Origin: an uncultured Oscillospiraceae bacterium
GTDB lineage: Bacteria > Bacillota > Clostridia > Oscillospirales > Oscillospiraceae
Assembly (NCBI GenBank): GCA_910579965.1
Contig: CAJTWF010000006.1
Span: 28,623-92,622 of the forward strand
Reading direction: 5' to 3'
DNA: 64,000 bases
Shown here: positions 31,965-40,755 of the stretch, in pieces
How the letters are laid out: every line of letters starts with the position of its first letter
Position numbering within the stretch: position 1 is the first letter of the stretch
Notes under the pieces: model-generated
Database searches by the model: none
What the model was told of the DNA's origin: nothing
Seen by the model: the letters and a program-made list of their open reading frames with translations, nothing else
Made by a program: the position numbers and the translations under genes

Positions 31965-33140
31965 TTATTCCGCCAGTCTCTGGAAAACCGGAAGGCTCCG
32001 CTCCACCATATCGCTGTCCACGCAGGTGCTCAGGCGGAAGAAGGCGGGGCAGCCGAAGTCGTCCCCGGGCACCACCAGGAGGTTGTGCTCCTTGGCCCGG
32101 TCGGAGAAGGCCCTGGCGCTGCCGCCGGGGGCCTCCACGAAGAGATAGAACGCCCCGCTGGGGTAGACGCACCGGTATCCGTAGGAGGTGAGGGCGTCAT
32201 AGAGGGTCCGCCGGTTCCTGTCGTAGACCTCCAGCTGGGGGCGGATGCCGGTGCAGGCGCTGATGACCCGCTGCTGGAGGGCGGGCGCGCAGACGTGGCC
32301 CATCATGCGGGCCGCCGCGCAGGCGGCGGTGTAGAGCCGGGAGCTGTCCGCCGCCCCGTCCGGCACACAGAAGTACCCCAGCCGCTCCCCGGGCAGGGAG
32401 AGAGACTTCGAGTAGGAGTAGCACACCACGGTATCCGGGTAGATGCCGGGGATAAAGGGCACGTCCGCGCCGTCGTAGACCAGCTCCCGGTAGGGCTCGT
32501 CGGCGATGATGTAGATGGGGCGGCCGATCTCCCGGCTCTTCCGGGCCAGCACCTCCGCCAGCCTTTGCAGGGTCTCCCGGGAGTAGACCGCGCCGGAGGG
32601 ATTGTTGGGGGAGTTGACGATCACCGCCTGGGTATGGGGGGTGATGCAGTCCTCCAGGGAGGTCAGGTTGATCTGGAACTGGTCCAGGTCCGCCTGGGTG
32701 GGGACGAACCGCATGCCGCAGGCCTCCGCGTAGACCCGGTACTCCGGGAAATAGGGGGTGATGGCGATGACCTCCGCCTGCGCCACGGCCAGGGCCCGGA
32801 GCACGTACAGCAGGGCCGGGGCCGCGCCGCAGGTGAGAAACAGGTTCTGGGGCCGGATGTCCATGCCGCTCCTGGCGGAGAGGTCCGCCGCGATGGACTG
32901 GCGCACGTCCAGCGCCCCGGCGGCGGGGGTGTAGCCGTGGAGGGACACGGGGTCCTCCTGGCCAAGGAGCCGCTGGAAGGCGTCCGTCACCTGCTGGGGA
33001 GCCGGCACGGAGGGGTTGCCCAGGGAGTAGTCGTAGACGTTCTCCCGCCCCACAACCGCCGCCTGCTTGAGGCCGTACTCGAAGAGCTGGAAGATGGTGG
33101 AGGGCTTTGTGCCCGACTGATAGAGGGTTTCGTCAATCAT
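31965..33140 (-). CDS. Class I/II PLP aminotransferase (second paralogue)
   Basis: 391 residues, fold type I. Visible are DYSLGNPSVPAP, the phosphate-binding TCGAAPAL, the NSPNNPSG active-site motif, IIADEPYRELVYDG, and the Schiff-base lysine in YSYSKSLSLPGERLGY. The C-terminal substrate-carboxylate Arg lies in FFRLSTCV. It is closely related along its whole length to the next upstream gene. The start at 33140 follows AGGAGAGGA. It is the last gene of an operon coding for oxidation of 2-oxo acids, so it most likely supplies 2-oxo acids from amino acids. The actual amino acid is not shown by the sequence. Confidence 0.9.
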   Translation of the reverse strand: MIDETLYQSGTKPSTIFQLFEYGLKQAAVVGRENVYDYSLGNPSVPAPQQVTDAFQRLLGQEDPVSLHGYTPAAGALDVRQSIAADLSARSGMDIRPQNLFLTCGAAPALLYVLRALAVAQAEVIAITPYFPEYRVYAEACGMRFVPTQADLDQFQINLTSLEDCITPHTQAVIVNSPNNPSGAVYSRETLQRLAEVLARKSREIGRPIYIIADEPYRELVYDGADVPFIPGIYPDTVVCYSYSKSLSLPGERLGYFCVPDGAADSSRLYTAACAAARMMGHVCAPALQQRVISACTGIRPQLEVYDRNRRTLYDALTSYGYRCVYPSGAFYLFVEAPGGSARAFSDRAKEHNLLVVPGDDFGCPAFFRLSTCVDSDMVERSLPVFQRLAE

Positions 33141-33165
33141 TGTAGTCCTCTCCTGTTGTACGTAT

Positions 33166-34368
33166 TTAGACCGCCTGCCTCTGCGGCTGGACGGCTGTGA
33201 TGAGATCCCGGAACACCGGCAGACTCTTTTGTACCATGTCACTGCTGACGCAGGTACACAGGCGGAAGAATTCCGGACATCCGAAGTCGTCCCCCGGCAC
33301 GATAAGCAAATTACGCTCCTTGGCCCGGTCAGAAAACGCTCTGGAGCTGCCGCCAGGAGCTTCCACAAAGAGGTAGAAGGCCCCGTCCGGCTTGATGCAG
33401 CGGTAGCCATAGGATGTAAGGGCATTGTACAGCGTCATGCGGTTGCGGTCATAGGCGGCCAGGTCGGGCCGCACATCCACGCATCTGGCAATGACTTTCT
33501 GCTGGAGGGAGGGGGCGCAGACGTGACCCAGGGTCCGGGAGGCCCCGGCAATGGCGGCAAACAGGTCCTTGCTGTCCGTCACAACGTCCGGCACGCACAC
33601 ATACCCGATCCGCTCCCCGGGCAGGGAGAGAATTTTCGAATAGGAGTAGCAGATCATGGTATCCGGGTAGATGTTGGGCAGGTAGGGCACGTCCGCGCCG
33701 TCGTAGACCAGCTCCCGGTAGGGCTCGTCGGCGATGATGTAGATGGGGTGGCCGATCTCTTTGCTCTTCCGGGTCAGCACCTCCGCCAGCCTTTGCAGGG
33801 TCTCCACCGTGTACACCACGCCGGAGGGGTTGTTGGGGGAGTTGACGATCAGCGCCTGGGTGTGGGGGGTGATCCGCTTCTCCAGCTCGTCGAAGCGGAT
33901 CTGGAAGGCGCGGGTGTCCGGCGGCACCGCCACGAATTTGCACCCGTTCATCTCGATAAACGGGCGGTACTCCGGGAAGTAGGGGGCGATGACCATGATT
34001 TCCGCGTCCTCCACCGCCAGGGCTCGGATGGTGGAAATCAGCGCCGGGGCCGCGCCGCAGGTGAAGTAGATGTTGTCGGGCCGGATCTCCGCGCGGGCCC
34101 GGCGGGTGAGGTTGTCCGCCACCGCTTTCCTGGCGTCAAAGTCCCCGGCGGCGGGGGTATAGCCGTGGACGGCGATGGTGTCCTCCGACTGCACCAGTTG
34201 GTCAAAGGCATCTGTCACCGCGTCCGGCGTGGGGATGGAGGGATTGCCGATGGAGAAGTCCATCACGTTCTCCTTGCCCACGACTTTTGCCTGCTGGATG
34301 CCGTACTCAAACAGTTCCCGGATGCAGGAGCGCTTGGCCCCCAGGGAATACATGGCATTGGAAATCAT
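33166..34368 (-). CDS. Class I/II PLP aminotransferase (first paralogue)
   Basis: 400 residues, with the same landmarks as its downstream neighbour: MDFSIGNPSIPTP, TCGAAPAL, VNSPNNPSGVVY, IIADEPYRELVYDG and the PLP lysine in YSYSKILSLPGERIGY. The two share long identical blocks, so they are a tandem duplication. The ATG at 34368 is chosen because AAAAGGA lies 10 bases upstream. The C-terminus is longer (QPQRQAV). The gap to the paralogue is 25 bases and to buk about 87. Confidence 0.9.
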   Translation of the reverse strand: MISNAMYSLGAKRSCIRELFEYGIQQAKVVGKENVMDFSIGNPSIPTPDAVTDAFDQLVQSEDTIAVHGYTPAAGDFDARKAVADNLTRRARAEIRPDNIYFTCGAAPALISTIRALAVEDAEIMVIAPYFPEYRPFIEMNGCKFVAVPPDTRAFQIRFDELEKRITPHTQALIVNSPNNPSGVVYTVETLQRLAEVLTRKSKEIGHPIYIIADEPYRELVYDGADVPYLPNIYPDTMICYSYSKILSLPGERIGYVCVPDVVTDSKDLFAAIAGASRTLGHVCAPSLQQKVIARCVDVRPDLAAYDRNRMTLYNALTSYGYRCIKPDGAFYLFVEAPGGSSRAFSDRAKERNLLIVPGDDFGCPEFFRLCTCVSSDMVQKSLPVFRDLITAVQPQRQAV

Positions 34369-34455
34369 ATGAAACCAGTCCTTTTCAATATTGGCTTGGG
34401 GATGGCTGAGCATCAGACCATCCCCAAGCCCAGAGAGGAGTGAGAGTAGGTAGAT

Positions 34456-35535
34456 TTAATTCAGCGGGATGGCGTACTGCCGGGCCGTCTCCTCCCCGCT
34501 GAGGAGCCGGAGGCCGCCGAGGGCCAGCGCCTCCATCTCATTCTCGCCGGGCAGCACCGCCACGGGCGCGATGAAGCTGACGTACTCCTTGATCCGGTCC
34601 GTGAGCATCTGGGACCGGGCCACGCCGCCGGTGAGGATGATGGCGTCGCATTTGCCCTTGAGGACGATGGACAGCAGGCCGATGCCCTTGGCGATCTGGT
34701 AGGCCTGGGCCTGGAACACCAAATCCGCGTGCTGATCGCCGTCCTTAATCATCTTCTCGATGACCCGGCAGTCGCTGGTGCCCAAGTGGGCGAAGAGCCC
34801 GCCCTTGCCCCGGACCTTCTTCACCATATCCGCCTTGGTGTAGTCCCCGCAGAAGCAGAGCCGGATCAGCTCCAGGGACGGCACGCTCCCGGACCGCTCC
34901 GGGGAGAACTGGCCGTCGTCGTCGCCGATGGAGTCGATGATCCGCCCCTGGGCGTGGACGCTGGCGGAGATACCGCCGCCCAGGTGGGCTACGATCAGGT
35001 TGAGCTTGTTGTAGTCCAGGTCGTTCTCCTGGGCGTAGCGGATAGCCATGGCACGGCTGTTGAGCACATGGCAGAAGCTGCGCCGCTCGATGTCCCGGAT
35101 GCCGGTGATCTTGGCCACCTCCGTCAGCTCCCCGCCGGTCACCGCGTCGTAGATGTAGGCCGGGATGCCCAGGGGCCGGGCCAGCTCACGGGCCAGCAGA
35201 CCCCCCAGGTTGGAGGCGTGGGGCTGGCTGAGCCGGTCGTTGACCAGCGCCTCGCACAGGTCGTCGTTTACCTCGTAGCCCCCGGTTTTCAGGCCGAACA
35301 CCAGCCCGCCCCGGCCCATGACCGCGCTGAGGTCTTTCTCCTGGATGCTGTTTCGGACCATAAAGTCCCGGATGATCCCCATGCGGAAGGGGATCTGGTC
35401 CGCGATGCTGTCAAATTGCTGCATCTGGGCGGCGTCGTGCTCCACATTCTCCTGAACGATTTTCTCCTTGTCCTCGTACAGGGCCAGCTTAGTGCTGGTA
35501 GAGCCGGGGTTGATAATCAGCTGCTTGTAGCCCAT
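34456..35535 (-). CDS. buk: Butyrate kinase family acyl kinase
   Basis: 359 residues. It converts butyryl phosphate or related acyl phosphates and ADP to the acid and ATP. ASKHA-fold landmarks are INPGSTSTKLALYED at the start, the GRGGLVFGLKTGGYEV substrate loop, SQPHASNLGGLLA, LIVAHLGGGISASVH and DAIILTGGVARSQML. AAGGAGG precedes the ATG at 35535. It sits 10 bases after ptb, the usual ptb-buk pair, and next to iorAB and aminotransferases. The acyl group is therefore probably derived from an amino acid (branched or aryl) rather than from butyryl-CoA. Confidence 0.95.
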   Translation of the reverse strand: MGYKQLIINPGSTSTKLALYEDKEKIVQENVEHDAAQMQQFDSIADQIPFRMGIIRDFMVRNSIQEKDLSAVMGRGGLVFGLKTGGYEVNDDLCEALVNDRLSQPHASNLGGLLARELARPLGIPAYIYDAVTGGELTEVAKITGIRDIERRSFCHVLNSRAMAIRYAQENDLDYNKLNLIVAHLGGGISASVHAQGRIIDSIGDDDGQFSPERSGSVPSLELIRLCFCGDYTKADMVKKVRGKGGLFAHLGTSDCRVIEKMIKDGDQHADLVFQAQAYQIAKGIGLLSIVLKGKCDAIILTGGVARSQMLTDRIKEYVSFIAPVAVLPGENEMEALALGGLRLLSGEETARQYAIPLN

Positions 35536-35545
35536 GTCCGCCTCC

Positions 35546-36448
35546 TTACTGTCCGCCGGCCAGGGCGCAGGCCAGGAGAGAGTTGTACTTCTCCTCAAAG
35601 CTGGCGCTCCTGGAGTTGAGGGCGATGGGGCACCTTGCCCCGGTGACCACGCCCACCATCTTCGCTCCCGCGAAGGTCAGCAGGCTCTTGACCATCATGT
35701 TCCCGGCGGCCATGGTGGGCACCAGCAGAATGTCCGTCTCCCCGCAGACCGGGCTCTCGTACCCCTTGATGGCCGCGGACGATTTGTCCAGGGCCAGGTC
35801 CAGGGAGATGGGGCCTTCTACACAGCAGCTGCCAAATGTACCGGTTTGCGCCGCCTCCTTGAGGGCCGCCGCATCCACGGTCTCGATGATTTTCGGGCTC
35901 ACTGTCTCCGCCGCACATACGGCGGACACCATAGGCCGCTCATATCCCAGCCGTCGGAACAGCTCCACGGCGTTGTGGAGGATGGCCTTTTTCGCCTCCA
36001 GATCCGGCGCGGGGATCATGCCGCCATCCGCTACCCCCAGCAGCTTGTGGTAGCCGGGGATCTCCAGCAGGGCGGTGTGGGACATGGGGCGGCCCAGGCC
36101 GATGCCGGTCTCCTTGTTCACCACGGCCTTCAAAATCGTGGAGGTCTGCATGAGGCCCTTTTGCAGGAAGTCCGCACGGCCCTCCCGGACCAGCTTCACG
36201 GCGGTTTCTGCCGCCTCTGCGTCTGTTTCTGTGTGAAGGATAGCATTCTCGGGAATGCTGTGCCCCAGTTCTTTACCGATCCTCAGAATATCATCTTTTC
36301 TGCCCACCAGGATATACCGCAGGATACCCTCCTCCGCAGCCCGGAAAACGGCCTCCAGGGTGTGGGCGTCGTGGGCGCAGGCCACCGCCACCGTCTTCGG
36401 TGCTGCGGTTCCCACCTGCTCCCGAAGAGCCTGAAAATTTTTCAGCAT
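35546..36448 (-). CDS. ptb: Phosphate butyryltransferase family enzyme
   Basis: 300 residues. It transfers an acyl group from CoA to phosphate. Family motifs include VAVACAHDAHTLEAV, DFLQKGLMQTSTILKAV, GRPMSHTALLEIPGYHKLL, AETVSPKIIETVDA, VEGPISLDLALDKSSA and LVPTMAAGNMMVKSL. It lies between iorB and buk with 9-10 base gaps, so its product acyl phosphate passes to Buk. Ptb enzymes accept several short and branched acyl groups. Confidence 0.95.
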   Translation of the reverse strand: MLKNFQALREQVGTAAPKTVAVACAHDAHTLEAVFRAAEEGILRYILVGRKDDILRIGKELGHSIPENAILHTETDAEAAETAVKLVREGRADFLQKGLMQTSTILKAVVNKETGIGLGRPMSHTALLEIPGYHKLLGVADGGMIPAPDLEAKKAILHNAVELFRRLGYERPMVSAVCAAETVSPKIIETVDAAALKEAAQTGTFGSCCVEGPISLDLALDKSSAAIKGYESPVCGETDILLVPTMAAGNMMVKSLLTFAGAKMVGVVTGARCPIALNSRSASFEEKYNSLLACALAGGQ

Positions 36449-36457
36449 ACCGCCCTC

Positions 36458-37039
36458 CTATGCGCTCACCGCGTCCCGGCCGGCCCGGTAGGCCCGCAGA
36501 TTCAGCTCCCGGAACTTCTCCGGTACTGTTTCCGCGATGACTGTTTCCCAATCAATGTGATCCATATCCAAAGCCTTGACCATGCTGCCGAACAGGACGA
36601 TGTTCATGCACTTGGCGCTGCCCAGGTTCTGGGCAATCTCTCCTGCCTTCAGCACATGGCAGCGGAAATGCTTCTCCATGGCCTCCAGGCACCCCTCCGG
36701 GTACTGGCACAGCCCGGCGGCGATGCTGGAGGAGGCCATCTCGTAGTCGTTGATGACCGCCACGCCGTCCGGCTTCAGGTAGTCCGCGTAGCGCACCGCC
36801 TCCATCTTCTCGAAGGCCACCACGATATCCGCCGCGCCTTTACCGATGACAGGAGAATACACCTTCTCGCCCCAGTGGACCTGGGTGGACACGCTGCCGC
36901 CACGCTGGCTCATGCCGTGGACCTCGCTCATCTTCACGTCGTACCCGGCTTTCATCAGACCGTTCACCAGGACTTTTGCGGTGAGGATAGCGCCCTGACC
37001 GCCCACGCCTACCAGCAGCGCGCTTTTTGTCGTCTTCAT
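36458..37039 (-). CDS. iorB: Indolepyruvate ferredoxin oxidoreductase beta subunit
   Basis: 193 residues, the gamma-domain subunit of an IOR-type 2-oxoacid:ferredoxin oxidoreductase. Landmarks are LLVGVGGQGAILTAKVL, VKMSEVHGMSQRGGSVSTQVHWG and ADIVVAFEKMEAVRYADYL. It binds part of CoA and completes the active site of IorA. It lies 3 bases after iorA and 9 before ptb. Confidence 0.95.
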   Translation of the reverse strand: MKTTKSALLVGVGGQGAILTAKVLVNGLMKAGYDVKMSEVHGMSQRGGSVSTQVHWGEKVYSPVIGKGAADIVVAFEKMEAVRYADYLKPDGVAVINDYEMASSSIAAGLCQYPEGCLEAMEKHFRCHVLKAGEIAQNLGSAKCMNIVLFGSMVKALDMDHIDWETVIAETVPEKFRELNLRAYRAGRDAVSA

Positions 37040-37042
37040 GGC

Positions 37043-38797
37043 TCAGTTCTCCTTTCTCGCAATGGCGCTCTTGGGACAGACCTGGGCGCAGACTGTACAG
37101 CCTACGCACTGGTTGGGGTCGATTTTCGCCTTCTTGTTCTCCACCATCACCGCCGGACAGCCCACGCTCAGGCACTTTCTGCACCCGATGCACTTGTCCT
37201 GGTCCACCTGGCACTTACCGATGTCGTGCCTGATGCGCTTGATGAGCAGGCAGGGCCGGCGGGTGATGATGGCGGCGGGCTCTGCGGAGGCCAGAGCGTC
37301 CTGGACCGCCTTCTCCATGGCGGCAAGGTCCTGGGGGTCCACGATGATGATGTTCTTGTAACCATAGGCGGAGAGGATGTCCTCGATTTTCAGCGTTTCC
37401 GCCATGTCACCCTGGAGAGTGTAGCCGCTGCCGGGGTTGTCCTGGTGGCCGGTCATACCGGTGATAGAGTTGTCCAGCACCACAGGGATCACGTTCCCGT
37501 GGTTGTAGACGATCTCCGCCGCCCCGGTCATGCCGCTGTGGAAGAAGGTGGAGTCGCCCATAACGCCGAACACCTTCTTGTCCGTCTGCCCGGCCAGCTC
37601 AAAGGCCCTCGCCATGCCCATAGCCACGGTGAAGCCGCCGCCCATGCACACTACGCTGTCCAGGGCGTTCAGGGGCGCGGAGCCGCCCAGGGTGTAGCAG
37701 CCGATGTCCCCGGCAACGACGAAGTCCTTGTGCCTGGACATGGTGTAGAAGAAGCCTCTGTGGGGGCAGCCGGGGCACAGAGCCGGGGGACGGGACACAG
37801 CGGATACGCCCAAGTCCACGGCCTCCGGCTTCTGGCCGAAGACGCGCTCCCGGAGCAGCTGGGGGTTCAGCTCGTAGAGCTTGCCGGTCAGCTCCTTGCC
37901 CACGCAGTCGATGCCTGCGGCGCGGATCTGCTCCTCCATGAACCCGTCCAGCTCCTCGATGACGTAGAGCTTCTCCACCTTGGCGGCGAACTCACGGATG
38001 AGCTTCATGGGCAGGGGGTTCGTCAGGCCCAGCTTGAGGAAGGAAGTATCCGCCGGGAAGGCGTCTCTGGCGTACTGGTAGGCGATGGACGCGGTAATGA
38101 CGCCGGCCTTGCCGCCGTTCAGCTCCATCCGGTTCAGCGGCGAGGTGCAGCCGTACTCCTCCAGGGCGGCCAGCGCGTCCTCCACCTTGGGGTGGTTCAT
38201 CATGGCGTTGGCGGGGGAGGATATGTACTTGCGGGTGTTGCGGGCGTAGGCGGGAACCGGGCGTTCCTCCCGCTCACCGAAGCTCACCAGGCTCTTGGAG
38301 TGGGACACCCGGGTGGTGGTGCGCAGGAGCACCGGCAGGTCGAACCGCTCGGAGATCTCATAGGCCGCCTTCATGAAGTCCAGGCACTCCTGGGAGTCGG
38401 AGGGCTCCACCATGGGCAGCTTGGCGGCCTTGGCGTAGTGGCGGTTGTCCTGCTCATTCTGGGAGGAGTGCATACTGGGGTCGTCGGCGGAGATGATGAC
38501 AAACCCGCCGGTGATGCCGTTATAGGCCGCGGTGAAGATGGGGTCCGCCGCCACGTTCACCCCCACGTGCTTCATGGCGCACAGGGACCGGACACCGGCA
38601 ATGCTGGCTCCGTAGGCCACCTCTGCGGCAACTTTTTCATTGGGGGCCCACTCGCTGTAGAGGGCGTCCTTGTACTGGGGCAGGTTCTCGAAGATCTCCG
38701 TACTGGGGGTGCCGGGGTAGGCCGAGCAGACCTTTACCCCGGCTTCATACGCACCCCGGGCGATGGCCTCGTTGCCCGACAATAAATAGCGTTCCAT
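37043..38797 (-). CDS. iorA: Indolepyruvate ferredoxin oxidoreductase alpha subunit
   Basis: 584 residues. This TPP and Fe-S enzyme oxidatively decarboxylates aryl (and related) 2-oxo acids to acyl-CoA, reducing ferredoxin. The N-terminal domain has SGNEAIARGAYEAG and YPGTPSTEI. The TPP domain has PPALCPGCPHRGFF, GDIGCYTLG and GDSTFFHSGMTG with the NSITGMTGHQDNPG metal loop. The C-terminus carries two 4Fe-4S motifs, the first CIGCRKC...GCP and the second CVGCTVCAQVCP. The ATG at 38797 has AAGGTGG 6 bases upstream. It is the first gene of the operon. Its specificity for indole-, phenyl- or hydroxyphenylpyruvate is inferred from the family. Confidence 0.96.
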   Translation of the reverse strand: MERYLLSGNEAIARGAYEAGVKVCSAYPGTPSTEIFENLPQYKDALYSEWAPNEKVAAEVAYGASIAGVRSLCAMKHVGVNVAADPIFTAAYNGITGGFVIISADDPSMHSSQNEQDNRHYAKAAKLPMVEPSDSQECLDFMKAAYEISERFDLPVLLRTTTRVSHSKSLVSFGEREERPVPAYARNTRKYISSPANAMMNHPKVEDALAALEEYGCTSPLNRMELNGGKAGVITASIAYQYARDAFPADTSFLKLGLTNPLPMKLIREFAAKVEKLYVIEELDGFMEEQIRAAGIDCVGKELTGKLYELNPQLLRERVFGQKPEAVDLGVSAVSRPPALCPGCPHRGFFYTMSRHKDFVVAGDIGCYTLGGSAPLNALDSVVCMGGGFTVAMGMARAFELAGQTDKKVFGVMGDSTFFHSGMTGAAEIVYNHGNVIPVVLDNSITGMTGHQDNPGSGYTLQGDMAETLKIEDILSAYGYKNIIIVDPQDLAAMEKAVQDALASAEPAAIITRRPCLLIKRIRHDIGKCQVDQDKCIGCRKCLSVGCPAVMVENKKAKIDPNQCVGCTVCAQVCPKSAIARKEN

Positions 38798-38816
38798 GAA
38801 ATACCACCTTTCAACC

Positions 38817-38844
38817 AAAATATTTGATCTGGCTTTTTTGACAA
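38817..38844 (-). promoter_or_regulatory. Promoter of the iorAB-ptb-buk operon
   Basis: On the minus strand TTGTCA (38844-38839) and TATTTT (38822-38817) are spaced by 16 bases, inside a 120-base AT-rich gap. Plausible but not perfect. Confidence 0.5.
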
Positions 38845-38926
38845 CTTCTATTTTACAGAGGCAGGGCGGTTTTGTAAAATTCGACATAATAATAGGGCAA
38901 TAAGCAACGCTTATACCTTCCGCAAT

Positions 38927-38960
38927 AAAAAGAGAGCGGACCTGCTGCAAGGTCCGCTCC
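38927..38960 (-). terminator. Terminator of the aro/HD transcript
   Basis: GAGCGGACC (38934-38942) and GGTCCGCTC (38951-38959) form a nine-pair stem with an eight-base loop; on the minus strand it is followed by CTTTTTATT. It ends the transcript of the HD-domain gene before the ior promoter. Confidence 0.82.
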
Positions 38961-38970
38961 CTCTGTGGAC

Positions 38971-39552
38971 TTACGCCATTGCCTCCATCTCCCGGTTCAC
39001 CCGCTCCTCGCAGGAGCGCATGGCCTGGATGGTGCGTTCCATGAGCACATCCAGCTCCCAGCCCAGCCTCTCCGCCCCCTGGCGGATCACGTCCCGGCTG
39101 CACCCGGCGGCAAACTTCTTGTCCTTGAACTTCTTCTTCAGACTGCTCACCTCCATGTCCTGGACGCTCCGGCTGGGGCGCATTCTGGCGGCCGCGCCGA
39201 TGAGGCCGGTGAGCTCGTCGGCGGCAAAGAGGACCTTCTCCATCTCGTGGACCGGTTCCACGTCCGCGCACAGGCCGAAGCCATGGCTCACCACGGCGTG
39301 GACCAGCGCCTCGTCCGCCCCCGCCGCCCGGAGCAGTTCCGGCGCCTTCTGACAGTGCTGGTCAGGCCACTGTTCAAAGTCGATGTCGTGGAGGAGGCCC
39401 GCCAGGGCCCAGAAGCCGGCCTGCTCCCCATAGCCCAGCTCCTGGGCGTACCAGCGCATCACGCCCTCCACGGTCAGGGCATGGAGGATGTGAAAGGACT
39501 CCTTGTTGTATTGGCGCAGCAGCTCCAGCGCCTCTTCTCTGGTTTGCAGCAT
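38971..39552 (-). CDS. HD-domain phosphohydrolase family protein
   Basis: 193 residues with an HD fold: His24 in ILHALTV, the metal-binding His55-Asp56 in GLLHDIDFEQWPDQH, a further histidine in VVSHGFG, and ADELTGLI with an Asp. Proteins of this size and pattern are predicted metal-dependent phosphohydrolases often annotated as HDIG-domain. It follows the ferritin-like gene by about 30 bases and ends at a terminator, so it closes the transcript. No substrate can be assigned. Confidence 0.82.
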   Translation of the reverse strand: MLQTREEALELLRQYNKESFHILHALTVEGVMRWYAQELGYGEQAGFWALAGLLHDIDFEQWPDQHCQKAPELLRAAGADEALVHAVVSHGFGLCADVEPVHEMEKVLFAADELTGLIGAAARMRPSRSVQDMEVSSLKKKFKDKKFAAGCSRDVIRQGAERLGWELDVLMERTIQAMRSCEERVNREMEAMA

Positions 39553-39583
39553 GTTGTGATCTCCTTTGTGTAAGTAAGTATGT

Positions 39584-40249
39584 TCAGCAAAGAATCCTGC
39601 CCAGCAGGGACATGATCTCCTCCGAGCGGCGGTAGGCCTGGTCCCCCAGCCGGGTGAACAGCTTTTGCAGGCACAGGTCCATGGTCTCGCCGGCGGCGCG
39701 GCGGTAGTTGAACCCGTTGCAGGCCTCCTGGTGGTAGCAGGCCCGCAGGGCCTCCGGCAGGCTGTCGAACTGCACGTGCTCCGCAGCCACGGCAGAGGCG
39801 TACCGACTGCCGGTGATCAGATAGTAGGCCCCGTGGAGGTCCCGGCACGCCGCCTGCTTCTCCGCTGCCGCCCGGCGAAGAAGGCGGGCGGCGCTGGGGC
39901 TGCGCACACAGCAGGCCAGGGCCATGCAGTGCCGCCGCCCGGCCATCTCCTCCTCCAGAAAGCCCTTGAGGACCTCCAGGGAGTCCTGGGCCTCGGAGCC
40001 CATACAGCAGGGATTTTTCTCCGCCCCCGGCAGCAGGGCCTCGTCCCCCCCGCTGGGGGGCTGGATGGGGAGGGGGACCGGCTGGGCCGGGGCGGAGGGC
40101 GGGGCGCTGGGTGGGGTGCTCTCCACCCCGGAGGGTTGTTCGGCGTAGGGGTCCACGCCCGGGGACACCCGCTGCCAGACCCGGTCATATACGCGGTAGT
40201 CATACGCGGCGGACATCTCCTGCCCGCCGTCGAAGATGGTATTCTCCAT
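39584..40249 (-). CDS. Ferritin-like helical protein with proline-rich linker
   Basis: 221 residues. The N-terminal 45 are poorly structured, followed by a Pro/Ala/Gln linker (about 45-70) and a helical bundle (about 85-221). The helices read LEVLKGFLEEEMAGRRHCMALAC and ARLLRRAAAEKQAACRDLHGAYYLITG (landmarks only), which resemble the ferritin-like/rubrerythrin superfamily, though the usual ExxH pairs are incomplete. Several cysteines are present. A role in oxidative stress or spore coat is possible. AAAGGAGG precedes the start. Confidence 0.6.
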   Translation of the reverse strand: MENTIFDGGQEMSAAYDYRVYDRVWQRVSPGVDPYAEQPSGVESTPPSAPPSAPAQPVPLPIQPPSGGDEALLPGAEKNPCCMGSEAQDSLEVLKGFLEEEMAGRRHCMALACCVRSPSAARLLRRAAAEKQAACRDLHGAYYLITGSRYASAVAAEHVQFDSLPEALRACYHQEACNGFNYRRAAGETMDLCLQKLFTRLGDQAYRRSEEIMSLLGRILC

Positions 40250-40299
40250 AGCAACAGCCTCCTTTACAAGGCTATTGTATGTGAAGAATGGGGAAAATG

Positions 40300-40755
40300 T
40301 TATTCCTTTTCCCCCTCGGAGGCCCCGTTTTTCTCCGCCAGCAGGGCTTCCGCGGCCATCCGGTAGCCCTGGAAGCCGTGTCCGGCAAAGGTCCTGCGGC
40401 AGGCCAGCCGGACGTAGGATATCTGCCGGAAGTCCTCCCGGGCGGACACGTCGGAGAGATGGACCTCCACCGCCGGCAGGCTCACCGCCTTCAGCGCGTC
40501 CAGCAGGGCCACGCTGGTGTGGGTGTAGGCGGCGGGGTTGATGACAATGCCGTCCACGCGCCCGTAGGCGGACTGGATGGCGTCCACCAGGACCCCCTCG
40601 TGGTTGGACTGGAGGATCTCGCAGGCAATGCCCAGCTCCCCGCAGAAGTCCTGGATATATTTCTCCAGGTCCTGGTAGGTCTGCCGGCCGTAGATGCCCG
40701 GCTCCCGTATGCCCAGCATATTCAGGTTGGGCCCGTTGAGAAACAACAGCTTCAC
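40300..40755 (-). CDS. aroQ: AroQ, type II 3-dehydroquinate dehydratase
   Basis: 151 residues. It catalyses the third step of the shikimate pathway. LLFLNGPNLNMLGIREPGIYG contains the active-site Tyr and Asn (landmark only), with QSNHEGVLVDAIQ, INPAAYTHTSVALLDAL (catalytic His) and VEVHLSDVSAREDFR also present. The start is GTG at 40755, overlapping the stop of the aroE-aroK gene (GTGA), which gives the exact family N-terminus. It is the last aromatic gene of the operon. Confidence 0.96.
   Translation of the reverse strand: MKLLFLNGPNLNMLGIREPGIYGRQTYQDLEKYIQDFCGELGIACEILQSNHEGVLVDAIQSAYGRVDGIVINPAAYTHTSVALLDALKAVSLPAVEVHLSDVSAREDFRQISYVRLACRRTFAGHGFQGYRMAAEALLAEKNGASEGEKE

Noticed and set aside
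35534..38785. Long plus-strand frame across ptb, iorB and iorA
   Set aside because: Runs across three genes of known families on the other strand; no ribosome site; composition typical of a shadow frame.
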